Below, piece by piece: positions 6,991-14,068 of a stretch of DNA of 21,507 nucleotides (positions are counted from its first letter, which is position 1; the number at the start of each line of letters is the position of its first letter). Position numbers and translations under genes: made by a program. This stretch comes from an uncultured archaeon. GTDB lineage: Archaea > Thermoproteota > Nitrososphaeria > Nitrososphaerales > Nitrosopumilaceae. Below the pieces are notes generated by a model. The model saw only the letters and a list, made by a program, of their open reading frames with translations. It ran no database searches and was not told the origin of the DNA. The stretch is taken from NCBI GenBank assembly GCA_937896495.1, contig CALBNQ010000169.1, positions 1 to 21,507 of the forward strand, read 5' to 3'.

Positions 6991-8391
6991 TTATCCTACA
7001 GAATCATCCATTTCTAATTTGATAAGTCTGTTTAATTCAACTGCATACTCCATAGGTAATTCTTTTGTAAATGGTTCCATGAATCCATTTACAATTAACG
7101 ATAACGATTCTTCTTCAGTAAAACCTCTACTCATTAAATAAAATATTTGTTCATCACCAATTTTTCCAACAGTAGCTTCATGAGTAATTGTTGCATCTTC
7201 TTGATTGATTTCCATATACGGATAAGTATCAGTTTTTGAAGTATCATCCATCAATAGTGCATCACAGCGTACAGTGGACTTTACACCAGTAGATCCTTTT
7301 GCAACATTTAACATTCCACGATAAGTAGAACGACCATCTAATCTACTAACAGATTTAGAAGTGACTTTGGAGGTTGTGTTTGGTGCTAGATGAACCATTT
7401 TTGCTCCAGTGTCTTGATGTTGTCCTTTTCCTGCAAAAGCAATAGAGAGTGTTTCACCATACGCACGTTCACCCATAAGATAGACTCCAGGATATTTCAT
7501 AGTAAGTTTGCTTCCAATATTTCCATCAATCCATTCAACAGTTGCACCCTCATATGCATAAGCACGTTTAGTTACTAAATTGTAAACATCATTACTCCAA
7601 TTTTGAATAGTAGTGTATCTCATTTTTGCATCTTTGTGTGCAACTATTTCTACAACCGCCGAATGCAAAGATTCTGAAGAATAAACAGGTGCAGTACAAC
7701 CTTCAATGTAATGTACTTCGGCACCCTCATCCACGATAATTAACGTTCTTTCAAATTGACCAATGTTTTCAGCATTAATTCTAAAATATGCTTGTAATGG
7801 CATGTCAACTTTAACACCAGGTGGAATATAGATAAAAGAGCCTCCACTCCAAACTGCACTGTTTAATGCTGCAAATTTGTTATCCTCTGGAGGAATAATT
7901 TTACCAAAGTATTTTTTGAATATTTCTGGGTGTTCTTTAAGAGCAGCATCAGTATCCAAAAATAAAACACCTTGTTTTGCTAAATCCTCTCTAAGACTAT
8001 GATATACGACTTCAGATTCGTATTGAGCACCAACACCAGCTAAAAATTTCTTTTCAGCTTCTGGAATTCCAAGTTTGTCAAATGTATTTTTTACATTTTC
8101 TGGAACATCATCCCAATTTTTTTCTGCCTTGTCAGATGCTTTAGCATAATAGTAAATATTTTGAAAATCAATTACACTAAGATCACCACCCCAAGTTGGC
8201 ATTGGTTTTTTCATAAAAATATCATAAGAACGTAATCTAAAATCCAGCATCCATTGTGGCTCATCTTTCATTTTACTAATTTCAATAACAGTATCTTTAG
8301 TGAGTCCTTTTTTACTCAAGTGAACATACATTTCAGTGGAATCTTTGAAATCATATTGTGAATAATCCATATCAAGATTTTCAGTAGCCAT
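6991..8391 (-). CDS. sufB: Fe-S assembly scaffold SufB
   Basis: SufB is the scaffold on which a nascent Fe-S cluster forms, in complex with SufC and SufD. The 466-residue protein is full length. C376 (in STVRCDALL) and E405 (in THEATVGK) are 29 residues apart, the same spacing as the functional Cys and Glu of E. coli SufB. Other family segments are [18 protein letters not shown], and the C-terminal [11 protein letters not shown]. It is the first gene of the operon. A strong TATA box lies about 25 nt before the ATG, and a cluster of palindromes lies just upstream of that. No sufC is found next to it or elsewhere in the window. Confidence 0.96.
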   Translation of the reverse strand: MATENLDMDYSQYDFKDSTEMYVHLSKKGLTKDTVIEISKMKDEPQWMLDFRLRSYDIFMKKPMPTWGGDLSVIDFQNIYYYAKASDKAEKNWDDVPENVKNTFDKLGIPEAEKKFLAGVGAQYESEVVYHSLREDLAKQGVLFLDTDAALKEHPEIFKKYFGKIIPPEDNKFAALNSAVWSGGSFIYIPPGVKVDMPLQAYFRINAENIGQFERTLIIVDEGAEVHYIEGCTAPVYSSESLHSAVVEIVAHKDAKMRYTTIQNWSNDVYNLVTKRAYAYEGATVEWIDGNIGSKLTMKYPGVYLMGERAYGETLSIAFAGKGQHQDTGAKMVHLAPNTTSKVTSKSVSRLDGRSTYRGMLNVAKGSTGVKSTVRCDALLMDDTSKTDTYPYMEINQEDATITHEATVGKIGDEQIFYLMSRGFTEEESLSLIVNGFMEPFTKELPMEYAVELNRLIKLEMDDSVG

Positions 8392-8410
8392 GGAAAAAAT
8401 AACCCCGTTA

Positions 8411-8420
8411 TATTATAAAT
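8411..8420 (-). promoter_or_regulatory. TATA box of the suf operon
   Basis: The minus strand reads ATTTATAATA, centred about 25 nt upstream of the sufB ATG at 8391. It is the best archaeal TATA box in the window and predicts a leaderless or nearly leaderless suf transcript. Confidence 0.65.
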
Positions 8421-8440
8421 ACATGAGGAAAAATAGGCAT

Positions 8441-8458
8441 AGCTAAATAGCTTAAGCT
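8441..8458. promoter_or_regulatory. Overlapping palindromes upstream of the suf promoter
   Basis: AGCTAAATAGCT (stem AGCTA/TAGCT, 2-nt spacer) at 8441-8452 overlaps the perfect palindrome AGCTTAAGCT at 8449-8458. They lie about 20 bp upstream of the suf TATA box, where an archaeal activator or repressor dimer could bind. CAAATTTG at 8465-8472 is a further 8-bp palindrome. The remaining gap up to the hemD end (8473-8563) is A/T-rich with T-runs on the minus strand that may end the hem transcript; no gene or RNA is seen there. Confidence 0.35.
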
Positions 8459-8563
8459 CATTTTCAAATTTGTGAATTCTATGTAAGAGAAGTTTATTTT
8501 GAAAAATAGAATTAAAATGGTTTAGATAAACTGAACAAATAAAATAATTTAATGCTAGAAAAA

Positions 8564-9361
8564 TTATTCAGTCAATTTAGTTTTCATCAAATTAAAGGCA
8601 CCAGAAACAGTATGAATGTCAGATACATCATAAGATACATCAAATTTTTTTAATTCTTCAGAAGTGAAAGGCCCAATGGAAACAAGGAATAGTTTTGAAA
8701 GATAATCAATCAAAATAGATTTTTCATAATCTTTAAGCATTATTTCAAAAAATCCACGAACAGAGGAAGCACTGGTAAAAATCACACCATCAACTTGTCT
8801 TTGAGAAAACAATTCACGAAAACCATTCCATTGTGTAGTATCTCTAAAAGAGCAAACATCATACAAATGAATTTCTATGACAGTTATTCCAATTTTATTC
8901 AATAATTCTCTTAGAAAAGAATTTGCAGCACCACTTCTAGGAATAATTACTTTTTTCCCAACTGCATTAATTTGTGAAAACTCTTCACCAACACCAATTG
9001 AAGAGTGGTTTTCAGGTTCATGATTTACTTTAATCCCATACATGTTCAAAGAAGTGGTAGTTTTAGGACCCACAGACATTACAATGGTATTTGCAACTGT
9101 TAATTGTAATTCCTCAAATTTTCCAATTTTTTTTGCTGTATTAAATAATAATTTTACAGCTTTTGAGCTAAGAAAAACAGAATAGTCAGGATTTTGTTGT
9201 TTTGCAGAATCTAAAAATTCATCAACTATTTTTTCACCCTTACTGACTAATTCTATAGTAGGTAAAGGGATTGGAGTGATGTTATGTTTTTCAGATAATT
9301 TGATGAATTCTAATGAATCATCTTTTGAACGAGTTATTGCGATTGTTTTTCCATCAAGCAT
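8564..9361 (-). CDS. hemD: Uroporphyrinogen-III synthase
   Basis: HemD closes and inverts ring D of hydroxymethylbilane to give uroporphyrinogen III, the common precursor of siroheme, heme and cobalamin. The 265-residue protein has the usual two-lobed pattern. Weakly conserved family signatures are visible: ITRS near the N-terminus, FLSSKAV, VGPKTTTSL, IPRSGAA, FTSASSVRGFF and SIGPFTSEEL. The ATG overlaps the cobA stop by one base (TAATG), so translation is probably coupled. It is the last gene of the hemL-hemC-cobA-hemD run. The family is sequence-diverse, so the call rests on motifs and context together. Confidence 0.92.
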   Translation of the reverse strand: MLDGKTIAITRSKDDSLEFIKLSEKHNITPIPLPTIELVSKGEKIVDEFLDSAKQQNPDYSVFLSSKAVKLLFNTAKKIGKFEELQLTVANTIVMSVGPKTTTSLNMYGIKVNHEPENHSSIGVGEEFSQINAVGKKVIIPRSGAANSFLRELLNKIGITVIEIHLYDVCSFRDTTQWNGFRELFSQRQVDGVIFTSASSVRGFFEIMLKDYEKSILIDYLSKLFLVSIGPFTSEELKKFDVSYDVSDIHTVSGAFNLMKTKLTE

Positions 9362-10101
9362 TATTTCCAGCCTATAGTATCGGACAAATCAACAACGTTA
9401 CCAATTATGATGTTTGTGGGAGGAATTATTTTATTTTCTTTAACTTTTTTTGCAATATTTGTAACATTGCCTTTGATCATTTTTTGTTTAGGGGTAGTAC
9501 CATTTTGGATTACAGCAACTGGTGTTTTTTTATTCATTCCACCTGCAACTAATTGTTTACAAATTACATCAATTCTAGATAACCCCATCATGATAACTAT
9601 GGTGTCAACAGATTTTGCCAATCTTTTCCATTTTACAATTTCAGATTTCTTCTCAGGATCTTCATGTCCAGTTACAAATACTACAGATGAAGCATATTTT
9701 CTATGAGTCAAAGGAATTCCAGCATATGTTGCTGAACCAATTCCTGAAGTGATTCCAGGGACAATTTCATATTTTATTTTATTTTCTTTTAGAAATTCTG
9801 CTTCTTCACCACCACGACCAAAAATGATTGGATCTCCACCTTTTAGTCGAACAACATGTTTTTTTGATTTTGCACATTGCACCATCAAATCATTAGTTGA
9901 ATTTTGGTGAGTTGTGTCATCACCTACTGCTCGGCCAACATAGATTTTTTCAGTTTTTTTTGGAATCATAGAAATAATTTTTTTGCTAACAAGTCTATCA
10001 TATAGTACGACGTCTGCTTTTTTGAGTAACTCTACAGCTCTTAATGTGATCAATTTACTATCACCAGGTCCAGCACCTACAAGGTATACTTTACCACTCA
10101 T
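9361..10101 (-). CDS. cobA: Uroporphyrinogen-III C-methyltransferase (SUMT)
   Basis: This enzyme uses two SAM molecules to methylate uroporphyrinogen III at C-2 and C-7, giving precorrin-2 for siroheme and cobalamin. The 246 residues match a single-domain SUMT with no CysG-type dehydrogenase fusion. Motifs in order: VYLVGAGPGD at the N-terminus, ADVVLYDRLVS, RLKGGDPIIFGRGGEE, the SAM-site VPGITSGIGSATYAGIPLTHR, and FVTGHEDPEK. It overlaps hemC by 4 bp upstream and hemD by 1 bp downstream. The precorrin-2 dehydrogenase needed for siroheme or B12 is not in this window. Confidence 0.95.
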   Translation of the reverse strand: MSGKVYLVGAGPGDSKLITLRAVELLKKADVVLYDRLVSKKIISMIPKKTEKIYVGRAVGDDTTHQNSTNDLMVQCAKSKKHVVRLKGGDPIIFGRGGEEAEFLKENKIKYEIVPGITSGIGSATYAGIPLTHRKYASSVVFVTGHEDPEKKSEIVKWKRLAKSVDTIVIMMGLSRIDVICKQLVAGGMNKKTPVAVIQNGTTPKQKMIKGNVTNIAKKVKENKIIPPTNIIIGNVVDLSDTIGWK

Positions 10102-11033
10102 TTCTTATTCCATTCCTCCACTTTTTCCCTCCAATTTAATGCAAGATCATTAATTCCTTTTTTGAGCAACTCTTCACCTGCATTTTTTCCAATAGAATAA
10201 GGATTATGTTTATTGCCTGAATGAGTTACATGAATAGATTTTTTGCCATCAACAGAAAAAGCTATCACATCAAGGGTAATCATATCTCCAATGGATTTTG
10301 CATATGCACCAATAGGAAATCTACATCCAGAATCAATAAAATCAGATAATGATCGTTCAGCTTCGATTTCTAATCTAGAATCAGAATCTTCAATTTTTTT
10401 TAACATAGAAATTGTTTCAAAATCATCTTTTCGTGCAACAATTGCAATTGCACCTTGACCAGGTGAAGGTAAAAAATCAGAAACAGTCAATGGAGAATAT
10501 GTAACATCAATTCCCAATCTAGAGATTCCAGCTTGTGCAAGAACAATTCCATCATAATTTTCTCCAGATGATTTTCTTATCCTAGTTTCAATATTACCGC
10601 GAATCGGTTTGACAGTAACATCAGGACGTCTTATACTAATTTGTACTGCTCGACGTAAGGAGCTGGTCCCAATTATTGAACCAGACTTTACATCATCTAA
10701 GGAAAGTCCATCTGATGAAATGAAAACATCGTTTACTACTTCACGTTTTGGAATGCACGCTAAAATTAAACTTTCATCTAATTGAGATGGAACGTCTTTT
10801 AGACTATGTACTGCAAAATCTATTTCTTTTTGTGCAACAGCTTTATCAATTTCCTTTTCAAAAATTCCTTTCTGATCAATTGTAAACAAAGGTCTAGTAT
10901 CAGTATCACCTTTTGTAGTAATTGTTTTTATTTCATAATCAGAATTAGGATTTGTTTTTTTTAATTCAGAAATAATTAATTTTGTTTGTGCTATAGATAA
11001 TTGGCTGCCTCTAGCACCTACAATGTATTTCAA
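10098..11033 (-). CDS. hemC: Hydroxymethylbilane synthase (porphobilinogen deaminase)
   Basis: HemC joins four porphobilinogen molecules into hydroxymethylbilane. The 311-residue length is typical. Visible are the N-terminal GARGSQLSIAQ, catalytic D80 in HSLKDVP, the arginine-rich GTSSLRRAVQ and RGNIETRI segments that bind the growing chain, and C237 in SGCRFPIGAYA, which attaches the dipyrromethane cofactor. The start overlaps the hemL stop by 4 bp and its stop overlaps cobA by 4 bp, so the genes form a tightly coupled operon. Confidence 0.96.
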   Translation of the reverse strand: MKYIVGARGSQLSIAQTKLIISELKKTNPNSDYEIKTITTKGDTDTRPLFTIDQKGIFEKEIDKAVAQKEIDFAVHSLKDVPSQLDESLILACIPKREVVNDVFISSDGLSLDDVKSGSIIGTSSLRRAVQISIRRPDVTVKPIRGNIETRIRKSSGENYDGIVLAQAGISRLGIDVTYSPLTVSDFLPSPGQGAIAIVARKDDFETISMLKKIEDSDSRLEIEAERSLSDFIDSGCRFPIGAYAKSIGDMITLDVIAFSVDGKKSIHVTHSGNKHNPYSIGKNAGEELLKKGINDLALNWREKVEEWNKK

Positions 11034-12307
11034 TTCTTCACCGATTTCAATGCATAATGATATGCATCAAGTGTTTTGTTTAGATCATTTTCAGTATGAG
11101 CATCAGAAAGGAAGATCACTTCAAATTGAGACGGAGCAATAAAAACACCTTTTTTCAACAAAGATTGGAATAATTTTTTAAATTTCTTAGCGTTTGCATT
11201 TTTTGATGTTTCGTAGTTTGTCACAGGTTTGTTTGTAAAGAAAATTTGTAACATCGAGGCTGTAAAATTGATTTGATGAGGAATTTTCATGTCAGTAGCC
11301 ATATCATCCAAAGCAGTAGAAAATAGTAAATTGTATTTTTCTAGTTTAGAGTAAAGTTTGTTTTTAATTTTATTAATTGTCTTAATTGATGCGATTGCAG
11401 CACTTACAGAAATAGGATTACCTGCAAAGGTACTTGCCTGATACACTTTTCCAGAAGGAGACAATAAATCCATTATTTCTTTTTTGCCACCCACTGCAGA
11501 AATAGTAAATCCATTACTGAGAGCTTTTGCCATCGTAGTAATATCAGGTTTAATTCCAAAATGTTCCTGTGCTCCACCAGGAGCAACTCTAAATCCAGTT
11601 ACTACTTCATCAAAAATCAATGGTATGTTATTTTCTTTTGTGATCTTTCTTAGATCATGAAGAAAATTTTTCTCAGGTAAAATTAAACCCATATTTGCAA
11701 GAATTGGTTCAACAATTACTCCAGCAATATCTTTATGTTTTTGAATTGTTTTTTGTAAATCTTCAATGTTGTTATATTGTACGACCAAAGTATTTTTTGA
11801 AACTTCATCTAAACCTCCATCAGATACTGAAATTCCATTATGTGCAGAACCAGAGCCCGCCTTTACTAGTACAGAGTCATGTGCACCATGATAACATCCT
11901 TCAAATTTGATGATTTTTTTATTTTTTGTAAATCCACGTGCAAGTCTAATTGCAGTCATAGTAGATTCGCCACCAGTATTCATTAATCTAACTTTATCAA
12001 TGGATGGAAAATTTGCAATGATTAATTTTGATAATTCAGTTTCAGATTCAGTTGGAGTACAATAAAGAGTTCCTTTTGATAGTTGTTTGGTTACAGAGGA
12101 AATGATTTCTTTTCTTTTATGACCCAAAAGTAAAGCACCATACCCATTGCAAAAATCAATGTATTTCTTATTGTCAGCATCCCAGATATGAGAACCGTCT
12201 GCTTTTTTTGTGAAAAAAGGATATGGTTCAAAATACCTAACAGGGCTATTCACTCCAGAAGGAATTACTTTTTTAGCATCATTGAACATTTTTTTAGAAT
12301 TTGACAA
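11030..12307 (-). CDS. hemL: Glutamate-1-semialdehyde 2,1-aminomutase
   Basis: This PLP enzyme turns glutamate-1-semialdehyde into 5-aminolevulinate, the C5 entry to tetrapyrroles. Family features are VIPSGVNSPVR near the N-terminus, the cofactor segment IFDEVVTGFR, the PLP lysine in TTMAKALSNG, and the C-terminal GNPISVSAA. The active-lysine segment differs from the common bacterial GKIIGGG, so it belongs to a divergent aminomutase branch; the hem context supports the call. The longest frame starts at ATG 12391 but would overlap the aquaporin gene by 59 bp and add a non-homologous leader. TTG at 12307 lies 25 nt past the aquaporin stop and gives 425 residues, the normal family length, so it is chosen. 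Confidence 0.88.
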   Translation of the reverse strand: MSNSKKMFNDAKKVIPSGVNSPVRYFEPYPFFTKKADGSHIWDADNKKYIDFCNGYGALLLGHKRKEIISSVTKQLSKGTLYCTPTESETELSKLIIANFPSIDKVRLMNTGGESTMTAIRLARGFTKNKKIIKFEGCYHGAHDSVLVKAGSGSAHNGISVSDGGLDEVSKNTLVVQYNNIEDLQKTIQKHKDIAGVIVEPILANMGLILPEKNFLHDLRKITKENNIPLIFDEVVTGFRVAPGGAQEHFGIKPDITTMAKALSNGFTISAVGGKKEIMDLLSPSGKVYQASTFAGNPISVSAAIASIKTINKIKNKLYSKLEKYNLLFSTALDDMATDMKIPHQINFTASMLQIFFTNKPVTNYETSKNANAKKFKKLFQSLLKKGVFIAPSQFEVIFLSDAHTENDLNKTLDAYHYALKSVKN

Positions 12308-12332
12308 TATTGAACTGTAATTTAGGTCATTA

Positions 12333-13016
12333 TTATTCGTAATTTGATGCTCTTTGTGCTTGAAATTTTCCACGAAACACAAATGCCACAAGTATTGTTC
12401 CGATAAAGGGCGCAGTCCAATACAGCCACAAATCGCTAAAAGTACCAGAAAGTAGCGCAGGAGCCAATGCTCGAGCAGGATTCATTGACGCACCAGAAAT
12501 AAAAGCAAGAAACAAAATATCTAATCCTACAATTCCTCCAATTGCAATACCGCTAAATCCCCGTAATCCTTTGGTATACACAACATAAAAGATGACACCC
12601 ATTAACATTGCAGATGCTAATATTTCAATTGGAAAAATTAGAGATAAAGAAAAATCATAATTTGGTGCGTTTACACCAAGATTCGCATTTTTCCCAATAA
12701 ATTGCATAACAAAAAAAGAACCCAATAATGCACCAATAATTTCTGCTGCAAAATAATATACAATTTGAATTTTTGTTATGTGTCCAGTGATATAATATCC
12801 AATTGTAACTGCAGGATTAAAATGGGCGAGAGAAATTTTTCCAAAAGAATACACCCCAATTAATAACGCAATAAATGGCATAACAGCAGCAAAGGGGATT
12901 CCTAATTGACCATCAAAAAATTTTGCATCATAAACAATTGAACCTGTAGCAAATACAACAAGAATAAAAGTTCCAATCAATTCAACAGCAAAAATTTGTA
13001 GATTTGAATAAGGCAT
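12333..13016 (-). CDS. Aquaporin / aquaglyceroporin (MIP family) in the ars cluster
   Basis: A 227-residue six-helix channel with both NPA boxes (67-69 in HFNPAV, 179-181 in SMNPARA) and the selectivity-filter arginine R182. By hand alignment the helix-5 filter position holds Ile167, not the His of strict water channels. This resembles archaeal AqpM and suggests passage of small neutral solutes. It begins 2 bp after arsC. In Sinorhizobium meliloti an aquaglyceroporin (AqpS) replaces the arsenite pump in an ars operon, so I infer that this channel lets arsenite made by ArsC leave the cell. Water, glycerol or other solutes remain possible substrates. Confidence 0.9.
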   Translation of the reverse strand: MPYSNLQIFAVELIGTFILVVFATGSIVYDAKFFDGQLGIPFAAVMPFIALLIGVYSFGKISLAHFNPAVTIGYYITGHITKIQIVYYFAAEIIGALLGSFFVMQFIGKNANLGVNAPNYDFSLSLIFPIEILASAMLMGVIFYVVYTKGLRGFSGIAIGGIVGLDILFLAFISGASMNPARALAPALLSGTFSDLWLYWTAPFIGTILVAFVFRGKFQAQRASNYE

Positions 13017-13018
13017 TA

Positions 13019-13429
13019 TTAATTTTCCTTTATCAGATCAATCAGACATAATACCTCAGATTTTATTTCATCGCGGATTTTTCTTACATCATCAATCGAT
13101 TTCTCTTTTGGATCAGAAATATTCCAATTCAAAGTATCTCCAACAAATAATGCAGGACAAGATTCTTTATCCATACACCCCATATTGATAGTTTTAAATG
13201 AATTTTCAATCATTGAGTCAGATAATAATTTAGGAGATTGTTCAGATAAATCAATTCCAATCTCAGACATTACAGAAACAACAATTGGATTGAGTTTTGA
13301 TAAAGGGAGAGTTCCTGCACTAATTACATTAAATTTTCCAGAAGCATATTTTTTGAAAAATGCTTCAGCCATTTGACTTCTTCCAGCGTTTTCTACGCAC
13401 ACAAATAATACATTTTTAGAATTATTCAC
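13019..13429 (-). CDS. arsC: Arsenate reductase, thioredoxin-coupled (LMW-PTP fold)
   Basis: ArsC reduces arsenate to arsenite. With GTG at 13429 as start the protein has 136 residues. It has the phosphatase-type P-loop C11-x5-R17-S18, the redox pair C85 and C91 (GCMDKESCP) and the family DP motif at D106, as in the S. aureus pI258 type that is recycled by thioredoxin. A longer frame to 13576 contains non-homologous sequence and crosses arsR on the other strand, so it is rejected. The palindromic TATA box TTTATATAAA sits about 25 nt upstream of the GTG, which supports this start. It is cotranscribed with the aquaporin. Confidence 0.92.
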   Translation of the reverse strand: MNNSKNVLFVCVENAGRSQMAEAFFKKYASGKFNVISAGTLPLSKLNPIVVSVMSEIGIDLSEQSPKLLSDSMIENSFKTINMGCMDKESCPALFVGDTLNWNISDPKEKSIDDVRKIRDEIKSEVLCLIDLIKEN

Positions 13430-13438
13430 AACATCACA

Positions 13439-13458
13439 TAAATATTGATTTATATAAA
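13439..13458. promoter_or_regulatory. Overlapping divergent arsR/arsC promoters
   Basis: TAAATATT (13439-13446) is centred about 27 nt before the arsR ATG. The perfect palindrome TTTATATAAA (13449-13458) is centred about 25 nt before the arsC GTG. An inverted repeat TAAAT-ATTG-ATTTA (13439-13452) spans both boxes and is a candidate ArsR operator. The whole divergent gap is 40 bp, so one bound repressor could shut off both genes and the two promoters should exclude each other. Confidence 0.55.
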
Positions 13459-13469
13459 TTTGGATTGAT

Positions 13470-13769
13470 ATGAATGGAATCAGTTTATTGAAATGTATTT
13501 GTGATGAAACAAGGTATGAGATTTTAGAATTGCTACAAAAAAAGAATGAATTGTGTGTCAGTGATTTGGTGATCAAATTAGAAAAAGATCAGCCGCTAAT
13601 TTCACACCATCTTAAAACGTTGAAAGAATGTGGAATTGTCAAATCAAGAAATGAAGGAAAAAAAGTAATGTATGCAATTTCAAATAATCAATTATCAGAA
13701 TTAATTTCAAACATTACAAAAACAAGTAAAAAGATTCCAATTTTATGTTCAACAGATAATTGTTGTTAA
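13470..13769 (+). CDS. arsR: ArsR-family metalloregulator
   Basis: A 99-residue winged-helix repressor of the ArsR/SmtB family. The HTH (DLVIKLEKDQPLISHHLKTLKECGIV, residues about 32-57) and the beta-wing (RNEGKKVMYAI) are clear. The E. coli CxC arsenite site in helix 3 is reduced to one cysteine (C29 in ELCVSDL). Other cysteines are placed at C9/C11 near the N-terminus and C93, C98 and C99 at the C-terminus, so As(III) probably binds at a different site built from these. It is divergent from arsC and very likely represses both directions. The stop overlaps the SbtB-like gene by 4 bp, tail to tail. Confidence 0.92.
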   Translation: MNGISLLKCICDETRYEILELLQKKNELCVSDLVIKLEKDQPLISHHLKTLKECGIVKSRNEGKKVMYAISNNQLSELISNITKTSKKIPILCSTDNCC

Positions 13770-14068
13770 AATTTTTCAGTTCGTACTACACCAATATCAC
13801 TTACATAAAGTACTAATGCAAAATCAGCAAAAAGAGTTCTAGATATTTCTTCAATAACATCAGATAATTTTTCTTCCCTCATAATTACTTCAACTTTAAC
13901 ATTTTTTTCAGTTTGTAATCCTTGTCCACGTAAACCACGTGAACCATTTCCTTCAACCTCATATGTTGTATATCCAGAAATTTCATGTTTTTTTAAAATA
14001 TCAATAATATTTTTTTGTGCAAGAATTTCACATGTGATGGTAAGTAGTTTTACATCGTATAATTTCAT
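13766..14068 (-). CDS. sbtB: PII-like regulator (SbtB type) paired with SbtA
   Basis: A 100-residue protein with PII-fold layout: two beta-alpha-beta halves and a T-loop at about 36-55 containing G-N-G-S-R and further glycines, similar in style to cyanobacterial SbtB. SbtB binds adenyl nucleotides and controls the bicarbonate transporter SbtA. Here the gene starts inside the sbtA stop (4-bp ATGA overlap), which strongly supports the pairing. It lacks the uridylylation tyrosine context of GlnB and the C-terminal Cys-containing R-loop of some SbtB proteins, ending instead in VRTEKF. A generic PII-like regulator of this transporter is the safest reading. Confidence 0.8.
   Translation of the reverse strand: MKLYDVKLLTITCEILAQKNIIDILKKHEISGYTTYEVEGNGSRGLRGQGLQTEKNVKVEVIMREEKLSDVIEEISRTLFADFALVLYVSDIGVVRTEKF

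Noticed and set aside
8473..8563. RNA gene or small ORF in the hemD-sufB gap
   Set aside because: No stable long hairpin, tRNA-like fold or open frame over about 10 codons was seen; the A/T-rich sequence fits terminator and promoter function.
9313..9706. Plus-strand frames over hemD/cobA
   Set aside because: Hydrophobic composition arises from reading the complementary strand of hem genes; no start signals or motifs.
13430..13576. N-terminal extension of ArsC to an ATG at 13576
   Set aside because: The extra 49 residues match no family pattern and lie antisense to the arsR gene; GTG 13429 has normal length and a well-placed TATA box.
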